Notes: generated by a model not told the origin, from the letters alone. 64,000 nucleotides of DNA from Acetobacter sacchari (GCF_017377715.1 NZ_JAFVMF010000010.1:62001-126000); one strand, 5' to 3'. Numbered from the stretch's first letter, positions 28,435 through 37,458 are shown. Program-made: numbers and translations.

Positions 28435-28481
28435 GATAGGACTTCTCCCTGGAGCCTACGGCTCCAGGGAGAAGTCCTATC
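28435..28481. repeat. Perfect 22-bp inverted repeat with 3-base loop
   Basis: Arms 28435-28456 and 28460-28481 are exact complements; the left arm begins GATAGGACTTCTCCC and ends GGAGCC, with loop TAC. It lies between the istB stop and the right IS21 end. As RNA it would be an extremely stable hairpin, with no T-run after it, so it is not a standard terminator. Confidence 0.85.
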
Positions 28482-28560
28482 ACGTATCGCAGAGGGGTCA
28501 TTTTTGCGTGCCGATCGGGGGTCAATTTTCAATGCCTATTGACAATTTGATGTCGCTTGA

Positions 28561-28915
28561 CGGGCTTTTCAGGCGGAAAGAGTGATCGCGCCATTCCATT
28601 GAGCGAACGACTTAAGACGGTGCAGATGTCGGGAGATGGCGTTGTCGATTGACTTTGGCGGGATGAAAACATTCCGCACGGCGGAGAAGTCCGAGACGAA
28701 GTGCTGACAATCTCCCGGTGATCGAAACTTTTGCATGACGCGTTCGCGTTTTCGCAACGGTAGACGTGAGTTCTCCGTCCTGTTGTTCAGACCTTTGTGA
28801 GACCGGTGTTCCACGCACGGCATGACCTGACGCTTTGCTGCTCCGTATGACTTCAGTCTGTCGGTCATCATGCGTCCTGGTCTGGCCTCTGCTTCTCGAG
28901 AAGTCGCGTCAAGAG
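28561..28915 (-). pseudogene. C-terminal fragment of a second IS6-family transposase
   Basis: The minus-strand frame from 28871 reads MMTDRLKSYGAAKRQVMPCV, EHRSHKGLNNRTENSRLPLRKRERVMQKFRSP and ends near 28569. It is closely similar to the end of the copy at 23350-24025, including the end sequence CCGCCTGAAAAGCCCG. The preceding bases match LLTRLL...ARPGR only after a frame change, and everything upstream is gone, cut next to the end of the 28925-29464 gene. Confidence 0.8.
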
Positions 28916-28924
28916 CCGTGTCGT

Positions 28925-29464
28925 TCAGTTCACGCGCGGCTGTTCCACGGTTTTTACTTCCGCAACATCACGCAGCGCAATGGAGATAGCCTCGAGCGCC
29001 ATGCGTGGCGTATCGCGCACGGTGAAGACGCATTCCGGATCTATGGAGAGGATGAGTGATCCTGTTGGGCCGTCTTCGACGCGCGGTCGCCCGGCTATGA
29101 ACTTCACCCCGCGCCCGGGCACTGCGACCGGTCTCGCGCCGGGCCTGCGGGACGCGATCTGCCGCCCGCACAACCAGATGTCGCGCGCAAAGGTCCGCCA
29201 TAGCGTCGCCTCATGAAACCGGGGCCTGACCGTCACGTGGAGCGTCACCGTGTCGGCCAGCGCTTTCGCCGTCCCGTCCACGCCCCATAACGTGCGGCAC
29301 ACCTCTCGCAACGCATCCTCGCGATCGGCGTCAAACAGCCAGCCTGCGTCTTTCCCCCGAAACCGCCCGCCCAGGCGCCGCGCCTGTTCGGAAAGATCGG
29401 GATGATACGGCGCCTGCAGCGCAATACACCTGTCCGTAACCGTCAGAAGCGTCATGGCAAACAC
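28925..29464 (-). CDS. Conserved plasmid hypothetical protein
   Basis: 179 residues; I do not recognise a named family. The N-terminal half (ALQAPYHPDLSEQARRLGGRFRGKDAGWLFDADREDALREVC) resembles the 'recompute and re-fold' type of small domain in which a Gly-Gly-x-[FW] stretch precedes WxFD, found in several plasmid and replication-associated proteins. The C-terminal half contains FARDIWLCGRQIASRRPGARPVAVPGRGVKFIAGR. Its stop abuts an IS6 fragment and may be altered by it. It lies just left of the big transposon and so belongs to the plasmid backbone. Confidence 0.55.
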   Translation of the reverse strand: MFAMTLLTVTDRCIALQAPYHPDLSEQARRLGGRFRGKDAGWLFDADREDALREVCRTLWGVDGTAKALADTVTLHVTVRPRFHEATLWRTFARDIWLCGRQIASRRPGARPVAVPGRGVKFIAGRPRVEDGPTGSLILSIDPECVFTVRDTPRMALEAISIALRDVAEVKTVEQPRVN

Positions 29465-29633
29465 CCCGGAGAAATCCTTGTCATGCGGGATTCTAGTACG
29501 CGGGATTCGTCAGGTACAGAAGAAATTCAACGGGATTTCAATTTTCTTGCCACCGCCGAACAGCGGACCACTCCCTGTCCGTCCCCGGATTGTTCAGAAG
29601 CTTCGCCCTGCGCGCGGTGGAGGCGCCGTCCGC

Positions 29634-29710
29634 TGTCAGTTTCCCTAATTAGCGCGACTCGCGTTCAGCTAATGTTTGACACCGGTATTTTGTCCTAGTT
29701 AGTGCGACTC
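29634..29710 (+). repeat. Left transposon end: two transposase-site-like repeats
   Basis: The terminal repeat starts TGTCAG at 29634 and contains CCCTAATTAGCGCGACTC (29643-29660). The second repeat, TGTCCTAGTTAGTGCGACTC, is at 29691-29710. They point the same way, as in the multi-site ends bound by TniA/TnsB-type transposases. The stretch from 29711 to 29834 shows nothing further; a sequence near 29722 (GGGGTAAGCGGAATGTC) resembles one at 38878. Confidence 0.6.
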
Positions 29711-29834
29711 AAACGGCGGAACGGCGGGGTAAGCGGAATGTCTGCTCGCCGGCGAATATCAGAGAATGCTGACATTCGTCATGATAACAGGGGTAGGCTT
29801 CCAAACTTGGCTAGATTCAGATTTGGGCAGTATT

Positions 29835-30428
29835 CTACGACAATCTTTCGAAATGTCGGATGATCCACGAAATCTCGTAAAGCAGGCCAAGACTTACGAA
29901 TGCGACATGAAACCGGCGACTGGTCGAGGCGATCGCGATACCACATAACACGAGATAGACCGGCACACGGAACCAGTATTCCATCGAGAACAAGGCATAA
30001 TGCGCGGGTCCTTTGAGCAGGGTATCGATCAAATCAAATATGACTGTCAGAGCAAAAATAGAGAAAAACCATTTTCTGCGTGAAATGAAGAAATCCTCGT
30101 ATCCTGTGTAATCATTGACTGTGTCCGGAAACAGAAAAGCGCTCAGAAAGAAAAGAAGAACCGCATAGAGAATCAAAAACAGGTACGTTTCAAACGTCCA
30201 GACTGGCAGTTCAATCAGCCACAACTCCCACCACCAGAAATGCATCAGCATCAGAAGCAATGTCAGGACCCAGCCGATGTGCACGGGGTAGATCCGCGTC
30301 TGGTTGGGGTGCTGAATGATACGCACGAGGCCCGTGAGAAGGCGCGTCATGCTCAGGCCAACCACCATACCCATGATCATGCGGACATGCTGGAAAATAT
30401 CGGGCGAAGTCAGCGGGTGGGGGGTCAA
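29835..30428 (-). CDS. Integral membrane protein of unknown function
   Basis: 197 residues with about six hydrophobic segments: VGLSMTRLLTGLVRI, VHIGWVLTLLLMLMHFWWW, YLFLILYAVLLFFLSAFLF, WFFSIFALTVIFDLID, FRVPVYLVLCGIAIA and a last short one. No catalytic or ligand motif is recognisable. It is first inside the left transposon end and 42 bp after the exported protein gene 30471-31214 on the same strand, so the two may be co-transcribed. Function unknown. Confidence 0.65.
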   Translation of the reverse strand: MTPHPLTSPDIFQHVRMIMGMVVGLSMTRLLTGLVRIIQHPNQTRIYPVHIGWVLTLLLMLMHFWWWELWLIELPVWTFETYLFLILYAVLLFFLSAFLFPDTVNDYTGYEDFFISRRKWFFSIFALTVIFDLIDTLLKGPAHYALFSMEYWFRVPVYLVLCGIAIASTSRRFHVAFVSLGLLYEISWIIRHFERLS

Positions 30429-30470
30429 GATCGTCTTCCTCCTGATCAGATTTTTCTGAAAGTCTCCTTC

Positions 30471-31214
30471 TCAAGGAATGGAATTGACCACCTCCAGTCC
30501 ATTCTCACCGAAAAAAGCCAGCCCCGCGCCGATCATGGCTTTACCCTGAATGACGGTCAGGTCATGGGGTGAAACTGCCGCAAGCGCCTTCAACCATGCC
30601 GGAGAGAAGATGCTGTTCCATTTCTGCTGGAACTCTGAAGCATTGTGGACGGTCAGAAACCGCTGAGGTGCCGTGTTGACCCGCAAGGGAAAAACCACGA
30701 ACCGAGCAGCATCTGCGGAGCGCCCGGCAATAGCCGCATCATAGAATCCCTTGATGGGCTCCTCAAACTGATCATCACCCTTGTTGGTTACGTCACCATA
30801 TCGATGGCCGGGCACATAAGAGTCACTCCCTTCGGCAACCAGTTTGACGGGAAGAGTGTGACCGTTACCGCTCCATGTTCCTGCAAGCCCCGTGCTGTTC
30901 TCCGCAGTGACGGTCGCCGAGTTGTTATCAACATAATGGAGCACAAAAAGCCCCCCGCCCGGCTCGGAAAGGCGCAGGTCTGTGCCTGCTGTTCCGGTGA
31001 GAGTAATATCCTTCAGGTATTTTCGGTAATAATAATGGCTGCCTTCAGCGACCTTGTTACCGGAGATGCCCAAGGTCATGCCGACCGGCGCGTCTCCTAC
31101 CATACCTGCATAATCATTAAATTCGTGCATGTCCGCAGCATGGGAGTGGCCCGATATGCCCGCTGGTATCAGCAGAAGGAAAACCGGCATGATTCTTACG
31201 AGGTTTTTGCGCAT
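30471..31214 (-). CDS. Exported hypothetical protein
   Basis: Start chosen at the ATG 31214 because it begins a clean signal peptide (MRKNLVRIMPVFLLLIPAGISGHSHAAD); in-frame ATGs at 31235 and 31316 add a charged leader that would spoil it. About 247 residues. The mature part is beta-rich in its first half (GMTLGISGNKVAEGSHYYYRKYLKDITLTG, TWSGNGHTLPVKL), like a small lipocalin-like or cell-surface beta sheet. The second half contains a conserved-looking domain (FYDAAIAGRSADAARFVVFPLRVNT). Periplasmic location is likely; no function can be assigned. Confidence 0.65.
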   Translation of the reverse strand: MRKNLVRIMPVFLLLIPAGISGHSHAADMHEFNDYAGMVGDAPVGMTLGISGNKVAEGSHYYYRKYLKDITLTGTAGTDLRLSEPGGGLFVLHYVDNNSATVTAENSTGLAGTWSGNGHTLPVKLVAEGSDSYVPGHRYGDVTNKGDDQFEEPIKGFYDAAIAGRSADAARFVVFPLRVNTAPQRFLTVHNASEFQQKWNSIFSPAWLKALAAVSPHDLTVIQGKAMIGAGLAFFGENGLEVVNSIP

Positions 31215-31345
31215 CGCGATGACGCTGGGTGTCATGAGTTCAGCTTTCCGTCGTTGAAAGTGTGGGAAGATGTCCCGGCGCCAAGGCGATTTCGTTCTGA
31301 TAATCCGCAGGGACATCCATCCGGAAAGTCAGTGAGGGCTGTACG

Positions 31346-33811
31346 CTACACGCCCCTTTTTCGCAGCAGCGACAGGATCACGAACAGGGCGCATGCAAAA
31401 GCCGTAAAATAGGGAAGTCCGTGCGTGGTAAGATTCATGGCCATTCCCGTCGCGCCGGGGCCAACAAACGCACCGATCCCCCATGCGATCGACATGACGG
31501 AATACACGGACACCAGATCACCGCCACGGAATCGGTTACCGACAACGCCCATCATGATGGTGTAGATACCGACGAACACGCCGCCCCACACGAACAGCAA
31601 TCCGTAAGCCAGAAGGGGATACCCGATAACGAACGGCCATATGAGCGCCCCGATGGCCGATGCGGCAGACAGTCCGATGACCATACGTCGCGGATTGATC
31701 CGGTCAGCGATCCATCCGACCGGAACCTGCAACACGATGGCGCCGACCAGCAAGACAGAAAGCAGAAGTGTCGCACCATGTTCGCTCCATCCCGCCCGCA
31801 TGGCGTAGAGCGGCAGAAATGATGAACCTGCTGTCTCCAGTGTCGCGTTCAGCAGGGTTGCGCCGATAGCCACCGGCGCGAGTGCCAGGTAGCGCATCAT
31901 GCCTGGGTGGGTTGGCTTTTCGAGCAGTGGTGAGCGCATCCAGGGCATTGCCACGGACAGGACTGCCACGAGCGCGATCCCCCCGCCGATCAGGTAAGGT
32001 GTCAGTCCGTGTAGTCCCACAATAGTCAGGATGACGGGTCCAAGCGCAAAACCTAGCGACAGTGCGGCTGTATAGATCGCTAGTGTGGTTGTTCGGCTCC
32101 TGTCCTCGCTGATGTGGTTAATCCAGGTCTCGGACATAACCAGCATCGTCTCTGACGCTGCCCCGAGTGCGAAACGTAAGGGAAACCAGAGCCAGATTGA
32201 GGGCATGATAGGGAAAAGGGCGAAAGTCGCCGCCACGACCAGAAGAGCGACAGTGATCGGCAGCTTCGGGCCATAACGCCATGCTATTCCGGGGAGGAAA
32301 GGCGCGAGCGTAAGCACCCCGACCGCATGCATGGCGGCGTTGGCGCCGATGACATTCTCACCAAAGCCCATCCCTGCCAGATTGAGGGCCAGAAGAGGTG
32401 CGCTGAGACCGTAGGTCAGGCCGAAAATCATGCTTGTCATCACGAGAGAGACACGTGTGGGTCGTATCGACCGTGTCTGGACGCCCTCCAGAAGCTGCGC
32501 CTGCCTTGCGACGCTGTAGCGCTGGCGCATTGTGCGAACACGCGCAAACCACTGCTGGCGACGACCGGTCAGAATGAATTGAAGGGTTTGTGCGTAATCT
32601 AGGATCAGCCCCGGGGTCCATGTCATGGCTTCTGCTCGCGCACGCCACAGAACCAGTAGCCACATCGCCGGATCCGTTAGCAATAACAGAACCGTTCGTA
32701 GCGGTTTTCCCTGTCCCAGTGCGCCTTCCAATGCAGCGTCCAGAGCGAGGGCGACGGTTGAGGAGCAGTTCCGGCTGGTCAGGTTATAAATCGGCGTTTC
32801 GCGGTAAAGCGCCAGAAATGCGCGCAGAGCATCAGCGTTGTATCGAAAAAACCGGATGTCTCGATCGGGACTACGCCATCCGGCGCATTCTTCTTCGAAG
32901 GAAGGACGAAAAGCGCCGGGAACATCATTTTCCACGCCCGCCCGGAGCAACGCGGCAAAATCTTCCGGTGAATGATCGATATCCTCTGCAGGGCACAGGC
33001 TGACGTAATCGGTCGGCGGCAGGGACAATGCGGCGTGTCCAGTCGATATAACACCGCCTTCGTCCATCGCTGCGATATACCGGTCGATAATCGGGCGTCT
33101 TGTCGGATTGACGGCAGATCCGACAGCCGTCCAGACATGGACGGTCAGCGCCTCTTCATTGTCCCATGATTTTGGCACCACCTGCGACGGATGGAGAAGT
33201 CCGCGCCCATGCCAGTTCGGTCCCGCAAACAGCGGCAGATCCGTCACGGAGGCTCCGGGCGGCAAACGAAGAAGCTGTATCCCGAGTTTTCCGAAATTCC
33301 AGGCCGCTCCAAGCAGCGCAACACCAAGACAGAAGGGCACGGTATTGCGGTATTGCACTGGCCATGGTGACGCGATCAGCATGGCGACGCCCAGTTCGAA
33401 GACACCCAGAGCTATGGCTTTACGCCATTGTGCAGCCCGGATCACGATCGCGGCCGCTATCCGTAAAATGCCATCGACGACGAATGCCGTTCCCAGCACG
33501 ATTGTCGCGACGATATTATGATCCGCAGGAATGTCGATCGCCATGAAACCGAGCGCGAAAAAGCCAAGCGACTTCAACACAGGGATGGTCGCGTTTGGAA
33601 AACCGATGGCCGCAAATGTTATCAGCCGTGCAATGCCTTCCACGACGAAAGCCGCACCAATGACGTCAATCGTGACGATCTCAGCCGGCCTGTAGATATC
33701 ACCGACAAAAACAATGCCCGCGATTAGGCAGAACAGCGCAATGCCAAGACATGCGCTCCATAGCCTTCGTAGCGGACCGGTACCCAGAAGAAGGATGATC
33801 AGACGAATCAT
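31346..33811 (-). CDS. HdeD-like / papain-like / MFS triple-domain membrane protein
   Basis: 821 residues in three parts. Residues 1-190 are HdeD/DUF308-like paired membrane helices (LWSACLGIALFCLIAGIVFVGDI...IGAAFVVEGIARLITF). Residues about 215-380 form a soluble domain with a candidate permuted papain-like/NlpC-type dyad: His in ISTGHAALSLPPTDYVSLCP and, later, Cys in LTSRNCSSTVALALDAAL. Residues about 440-821 are a 12-helix MFS carrier close to the YcaD type (GWIADRINPRRMVIGL loop). HdeD proteins are linked to acid tolerance; the MFS part suggests export; the middle domain would be a peptidase or acyltransferase. No frameshift is needed, so the fusion is real in this sequence. Confidence 0.75.
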   Translation of the reverse strand: MIRLIILLLGTGPLRRLWSACLGIALFCLIAGIVFVGDIYRPAEIVTIDVIGAAFVVEGIARLITFAAIGFPNATIPVLKSLGFFALGFMAIDIPADHNIVATIVLGTAFVVDGILRIAAAIVIRAAQWRKAIALGVFELGVAMLIASPWPVQYRNTVPFCLGVALLGAAWNFGKLGIQLLRLPPGASVTDLPLFAGPNWHGRGLLHPSQVVPKSWDNEEALTVHVWTAVGSAVNPTRRPIIDRYIAAMDEGGVISTGHAALSLPPTDYVSLCPAEDIDHSPEDFAALLRAGVENDVPGAFRPSFEEECAGWRSPDRDIRFFRYNADALRAFLALYRETPIYNLTSRNCSSTVALALDAALEGALGQGKPLRTVLLLLTDPAMWLLVLWRARAEAMTWTPGLILDYAQTLQFILTGRRQQWFARVRTMRQRYSVARQAQLLEGVQTRSIRPTRVSLVMTSMIFGLTYGLSAPLLALNLAGMGFGENVIGANAAMHAVGVLTLAPFLPGIAWRYGPKLPITVALLVVAATFALFPIMPSIWLWFPLRFALGAASETMLVMSETWINHISEDRSRTTTLAIYTAALSLGFALGPVILTIVGLHGLTPYLIGGGIALVAVLSVAMPWMRSPLLEKPTHPGMMRYLALAPVAIGATLLNATLETAGSSFLPLYAMRAGWSEHGATLLLSVLLVGAIVLQVPVGWIADRINPRRMVIGLSAASAIGALIWPFVIGYPLLAYGLLFVWGGVFVGIYTIMMGVVGNRFRGGDLVSVYSVMSIAWGIGAFVGPGATGMAMNLTTHGLPYFTAFACALFVILSLLRKRGV

Positions 33812-33917
33812 CGCGTCGCTCTGGATCGACGGCCATCTTCAAATTGATCCGAAAGAAGCAGATCATTGTCGTGGCGTCTGAAATGATCAGGACTACCGGA
33901 TGTTAGCCGGATGTTCA

Positions 33918-34343
33918 TTATCGAACGCTCTCAGCAAGGACGCTGTCAGCATTGAAGAGACCCGTCTGGTTCGGATCGATTTCTCCGGCTCGATAGAAGC
34001 GGGCTGTCACTTCATCGCGCGGTTCGGCAAGTTGATACGTTCTACGGGATTGTTTCGATCCGTATGATGAAGAGGGGCCGGGAACCTCCGTCTTCTGCTC
34101 GTTCAGGACGAGAAAATATTGGTATCCTGAGCTCTTTGCCGTTTGAGCGGCAGTACGAAACACTGCCTGCCGGACACTGCTCATGGAATCCGTGCCTGCC
34201 CCCGAGCCGGAGATGACCACTGTATGATCGTCAAGCATACGAGGCATGGTTTGTACAGTATTTAGCGCGGAACCGAGGCTGGTGCATCCAGCCAAGAAGG
34301 AGAACAGCCCCACGACGAGAGCTTTTTTCCACGTCTGGTCCAT
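33918..34343 (-). CDS. Small lipoprotein, CC0125/CC1285-like
   Basis: Start at the ATG 34343 (141 residues), giving a lipobox signal MDQTWKKALVVGLFSFLAGC with Cys20 as the lipidation site; an upstream ATG at 34382 would bury the n-region. The mature part has SSVRQAVFRTAAQTAKSSGYQYFLVL, which matches the alphaproteobacterial CC0125/CC1285 lipoprotein pattern (R..A..RAAE.TL..GY..F.V.). A Ser/Tyr-rich loop precedes the conserved end. Outer-membrane or periplasmic; function unknown. Confidence 0.7.
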   Translation of the reverse strand: MDQTWKKALVVGLFSFLAGCTSLGSALNTVQTMPRMLDDHTVVISGSGAGTDSMSSVRQAVFRTAAQTAKSSGYQYFLVLNEQKTEVPGPSSSYGSKQSRRTYQLAEPRDEVTARFYRAGEIDPNQTGLFNADSVLAESVR

Positions 34344-35024
34344 AAGGCTTCTCCTGCTGTGTATCCGTAGGAATCCTGCCACTTCGTCGTGTAGCCGCCA
34401 TTGAGCAGAAGTGCTCTGCTCCGTGATGTTATGACCCGTTATGACCCGTCATCACCCTGTCATCTCTGAACTGCTCACAACACGTTTGCCACTCTTTTCA
34501 TTCAGGAATGATTATCAGTCATGAGATCATGATAAATGTGTCTTTTTCTGACAAGACATGTCGCGAAACGCGAACAAACACCCAGTGATCGTTGTGTGTT
34601 TGCGAACAGTGTAGAGGAGTCTATTGCGTGTTATCCGGATGGCATCGGCCTGCTCCAGTTTGGGGTGTATACGTGCGGAAGCGCTGCTGATGGTTGTTCT
34701 CTCGCCGTATTGTACGCGGTGCCCATCGGTATGCTCTCTTGGCACGCAAGAATACAACTTATGGTCCGCATGCCGTTATGACGGATTGATGTCTGCTTTC
34801 CGAAGTGTCCACATGAGGCCCTGACGTCTGACATGAGGGCGTCACCAGCCCGTCTCCTTTTCGTAAGCCCCTGATCGGTCTGACACCCGAGTGGTGAGCC
34901 CTGTTTCGCCTTTCGGCTCAGAACGCCCCTGAGCCGGTGCTCTCATAATGTGGCACAGTTCGGCTTGAACCCGCAGCCCTACCGGCCACATGTGACGACG
35001 AACAGCGAGCTGGTTTGGTAATAC
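34344..35024. other. Intergenic stretch, no gene seen
   Basis: About 680 bp between the lipoprotein and DUF3455 genes. Short open frames (34536-34781 +, 34527-34757 -) have no ribosome site, motif or codon pattern to support them. A tandem ATGACCCGTTATGACCCGTCATCACCC near 34429-34455 is a small direct repeat close to the lipoprotein promoter. Confidence 0.3.
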
Positions 35025-35549
35025 TCAGCGAAGGAAGACGTAGCGGGCGTCGTAAGGTTCCGCCTGCAGTGCGCCAGCATCGCGGCAGAGGCCCTTCAAC
35101 GCACCACCGCGCGTGTCGAGGCGCAAGATGAAGGCTACGTCCTTCAACGGGCCTTCGGAAGGACGGCTGACGACGGCCAGCTTCAGCAGAGGAACGTCGG
35201 CGGCTGTGGCGCCGGGCTGCGTTGTTAGCAATTTACCTGAGACCGTCCCGGCGTCGTTAAACTGCCATGTCGGACCGGCATAATGCCGACCGACGGTCTT
35301 ACCTTGATCGATCAGAGTGGCGACGGGCTCTCGTAACGCCCAAACAGTCTTGCCATCAGTATCTGCCCGACACTCGTAGAGTTGGATGCCAAAAGCACGG
35401 ACTTCGAGGATCTCAGTGCGATCCGCTACATTGAAAGGGGCGGATTGCGCATTTCCGGATGTTGGTGGATATGATATGGCGACACAAGTGAGTCCGATTA
35501 GACCTGAATGTATCATCTTTTTCTTGGTATCAATCACGGTGAGTGCCAT
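35025..35549 (-). CDS. Exported DUF3455-family protein
   Basis: The hydrophobic leader begins after MALTVIDTKKKMIHSGLIGLTCVAIS; the ATG at 35549 (174 residues) or 35516 could be the start, and neither has a strong ribosome site. The mature domain reads VRAFGIQLYECRAD, TVWALREPVATLIDQGKTVGRHYAGPTWQFNDAGTVSGKLL and LDTRGGALKGLCRD. This is the DUF3455 pattern (G.Q.Y.C...W....P.A.L.D..G..VG.HYAGPTW...DGS.V.G...). Family members are secreted and of unknown role, often in stress or virulence contexts. Confidence 0.75.
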   Translation of the reverse strand: MALTVIDTKKKMIHSGLIGLTCVAISYPPTSGNAQSAPFNVADRTEILEVRAFGIQLYECRADTDGKTVWALREPVATLIDQGKTVGRHYAGPTWQFNDAGTVSGKLLTTQPGATAADVPLLKLAVVSRPSEGPLKDVAFILRLDTRGGALKGLCRDAGALQAEPYDARYVFLR

Positions 35550-35859
35550 TTTTGTACATCCATCGAAAGAGCGCAGGCTCAACATAAAGCAACTCGGAGA
35601 TTAGAGTATAAGATCATCTGGTTCCATGGCGAGACGAGCGGTTTCCAGACCAGCAGGCTCGTCTCATTCCTGGAGAAGGACGGTTATGTGCCGATCGGCG
35701 CAAAAAGCCGGTATGAGCGATGGCGCTGAACGGCGTCTTTTTTGGGGGGACTGCAGACGGTCGGCTTTGGACGTCAAAGAGGCTTAAATTTGCCGATAGT
35801 ATTCACCGATGCGTCTCATGTTTACTACGGTGAGTTCCGGCTAAACAGAGCAGGTCGTA

Positions 35860-36405
35860 ATGAAAGAAGCGGAACATCTTACGGAGATTTCAGAGACAGC
35901 GGCGCTTCCTAAATTGGGGAGTCTCGTTCTAAATCCGAGGAGCCTTGAACTTAAAAGCTGGGAGAAAGGTTCTCGATATGCGTCCGCAGATGTTTCATTC
36001 GGCGCCATCCTGGGACTAATTAAGCTCGGAATTGGTTACAGTGAGGTTCCCCCGGGTAAAAGTGGTTGTCCCTGTCACAGCCACTCAATGGAGGAAGAGC
36101 TTTTCATCATTCTTGAGGGTTCTGGCACATACAGATTTGGCGATACGGAATACCCGTTTCAAAGTGGTGATATTCTCTCTGCGCCCGCAGGCGGTCTGGA
36201 AACAGCACATCAGATCATTAACTCTGGCGAAACGACACTCCGCTACTTCGCTTTGTCTGCGAATTCCGACGCTGAAATTGTGCAATACCCTGATTCTAAA
36301 AAAATAATGTCGAAAACCAGGCTGCCGGGTGGACAGAGCCTCAGACGCGTGACACTTCAGAGTGATAACCTCGACTACTGGGAGGGCGAGCCATGTGGCG
36401 GCTGA
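35860..36405 (+). CDS. Cupin-domain protein
   Basis: 181 residues. The cupin metal motif 1 is seen in CPCHSHSMEEELFIILEGSGTYRFG (H-x-H...E...G) near residues 70-90, and motif 2 is in FQSGDILSAPAGGLETAHQIINSG. The N-terminal 55 residues are extra. Proteins of this size are usually sugar or small-molecule isomerases, dioxygenases or ligand sensors; the substrate cannot be guessed. It is followed by a hairpin terminator candidate and stands alone within the cargo. The stretch 35550-35859 upstream holds no gene I can support. Confidence 0.75.
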   Translation: MKEAEHLTEISETAALPKLGSLVLNPRSLELKSWEKGSRYASADVSFGAILGLIKLGIGYSEVPPGKSGCPCHSHSMEEELFIILEGSGTYRFGDTEYPFQSGDILSAPAGGLETAHQIINSGETTLRYFALSANSDAEIVQYPDSKKIMSKTRLPGGQSLRRVTLQSDNLDYWEGEPCGG

Positions 36406-36418
36406 AAGACGACTGCCG

Positions 36419-36450
36419 CCTGTCTGCTCCTGTGTCAGTGAGCAGACAGG
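36419..36450 (+). terminator. Hairpin after the cupin gene, part of a dispersed repeat
   Basis: CCTGTCTGCT (36419-36428) pairs with AGCAGACAGG (36441-36450). The 20-mer GACTGCCGCCTGTCTGCTCC at 36411-36430 recurs exactly at 38829-38848 after the TetR gene, where the second arm has decayed. It could be a terminator or a mobile intergenic repeat. No T-run follows. From 36451 to 36736 I see no gene. Confidence 0.5.
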
Positions 36451-36736
36451 CAGATCAGGAGGGATTGCTGTCTTTCCGCTTAGGAGCGTCCCGGTTGGTA
36501 AAGCGGACCTATGCCGCGGCTGAGACTGTCGCGCAAATCCTAGAACCTGTTACGCTACAGGTTGGGGGATTTTCTCGGCACCCACATTCGGCTATCTTAG
36601 GGAACAGGCTTGGCCCGCGCCTCCTCCCTCCCATCGGGGAAGTATCGTTCATACGGGGTATTGAGATCATCGAACCATCTGTTCGAGCACCGCATAAGGA
36701 GGGGTTGCGTTTTCTGCTCGCAATGGAGGTTCCTTG

Positions 36737-37450
36737 GTGAAGCTGTCCGCCCCAATCTATCAACTGAAGCGCCGAGCCAAACTGCTGGCTCGCAATGAGA
36801 ATGTTCCCCTTTATGTGGCGTTGGACCGCGTGGCACGCGATGAAGGATTTGCAAGGTGGGGGCTGCTTTCCGCCCGAGTTGCAATGGCTGCGACGGCAAG
36901 TGAAATGCTGTCCCGGCTTTTTGACGGCGACATGCTCTTGCTGGGAGCACGGCCCGGTCATGGCAAAACCCTGCTCGGGCTTCAGCTCTTGCTCGATGCC
37001 ATTCGTGACGGTCGCCGAGGTGTCTTCTTCACCCTCGAATATACCGTACAGGAAACCCATGCGCGCATCCGGTCGCTCGAAGGCGAATCATCAGGCCTCC
37101 GCACTGCTCTCGAAATCGTGACCTCTGATGAGATTTGCGCTGAATACATCATGCGCCACCTCGCCGATGCTTCCCCAGGTACAGTCGCCGTTATCGACTA
37201 CCTGCAAATTCTCGATCAACGGAGAGACAAGCCCGAGCTTTCTGAGCAAATAATCTCCCTTCAAAATTTCGCACGAAAGACCGGTAATATTCTAGCCTTC
37301 GTCTCCCAGATCGACCGTGAATACGATCCAGAGGTGAAACCCCTGCCGGATATGCAGGACATACGGTTGCCTAACAAAGTAGATGTAGGACTTTTCTCAA
37401 AAGCCTGCTTCCTACATGAAGGTAAGGCGCAATTTCTAGCTATTGCCTGA
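36737..37450 (+). CDS. Short DnaB/RecA-like ATPase (helicase-like)
   Basis: Start at the GTG 36737, with GGAGG 8 bases before; a TTG at 36734 is too close. About 237 residues. An N-terminal 45-residue segment (IYQLKRRAKLLARNENVPLYVALDRVARDEGFARW) looks like a small DNA-binding/adaptor helix pair. A RecA-fold core follows: Walker A LLGARPGHGKTLLGLQLLLD near residue 72, FFTLEYTVQETHARI, Walker B GTVAVIDYLQILDQ near residue 155 and FVSQIDREY as sensor. This resembles the C-terminal domain of DnaB without its N-terminal collar domain. Such stand-alone proteins occur on alphaproteobacterial plasmids and islands; the role is unproven. Confidence 0.75.
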   Translation: MKLSAPIYQLKRRAKLLARNENVPLYVALDRVARDEGFARWGLLSARVAMAATASEMLSRLFDGDMLLLGARPGHGKTLLGLQLLLDAIRDGRRGVFFTLEYTVQETHARIRSLEGESSGLRTALEIVTSDEICAEYIMRHLADASPGTVAVIDYLQILDQRRDKPELSEQIISLQNFARKTGNILAFVSQIDREYDPEVKPLPDMQDIRLPNKVDVGLFSKACFLHEGKAQFLAIA

Positions 37451-37458
37451 TGTGTTCG

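Larger units (their letters stand above)
26835..28540. mobile_element. Defective IS21-family element
   Basis: The outer ends match as inverted repeats. From the left, GGAAAATTGACC followed by ATCGGCACCGAAAACTGACC and CCTCTG runs to about 26890. From the right (reading the minus strand from 28540), TGAAAATTGACCCCC, ATCGGCACGCAAAAATGACC and CCTCTG runs to 28491. Between them lie istA and istB, each broken, and a long perfect palindrome. The left repeat carries about 12 extra bases relative to the right one. Confidence 0.75.

Noticed and set aside
34527..34824. Small open frames on both strands between the lipoprotein and DUF3455 genes
   Set aside because: They overlap each other, lack ribosome sites and show no protein-like pattern.
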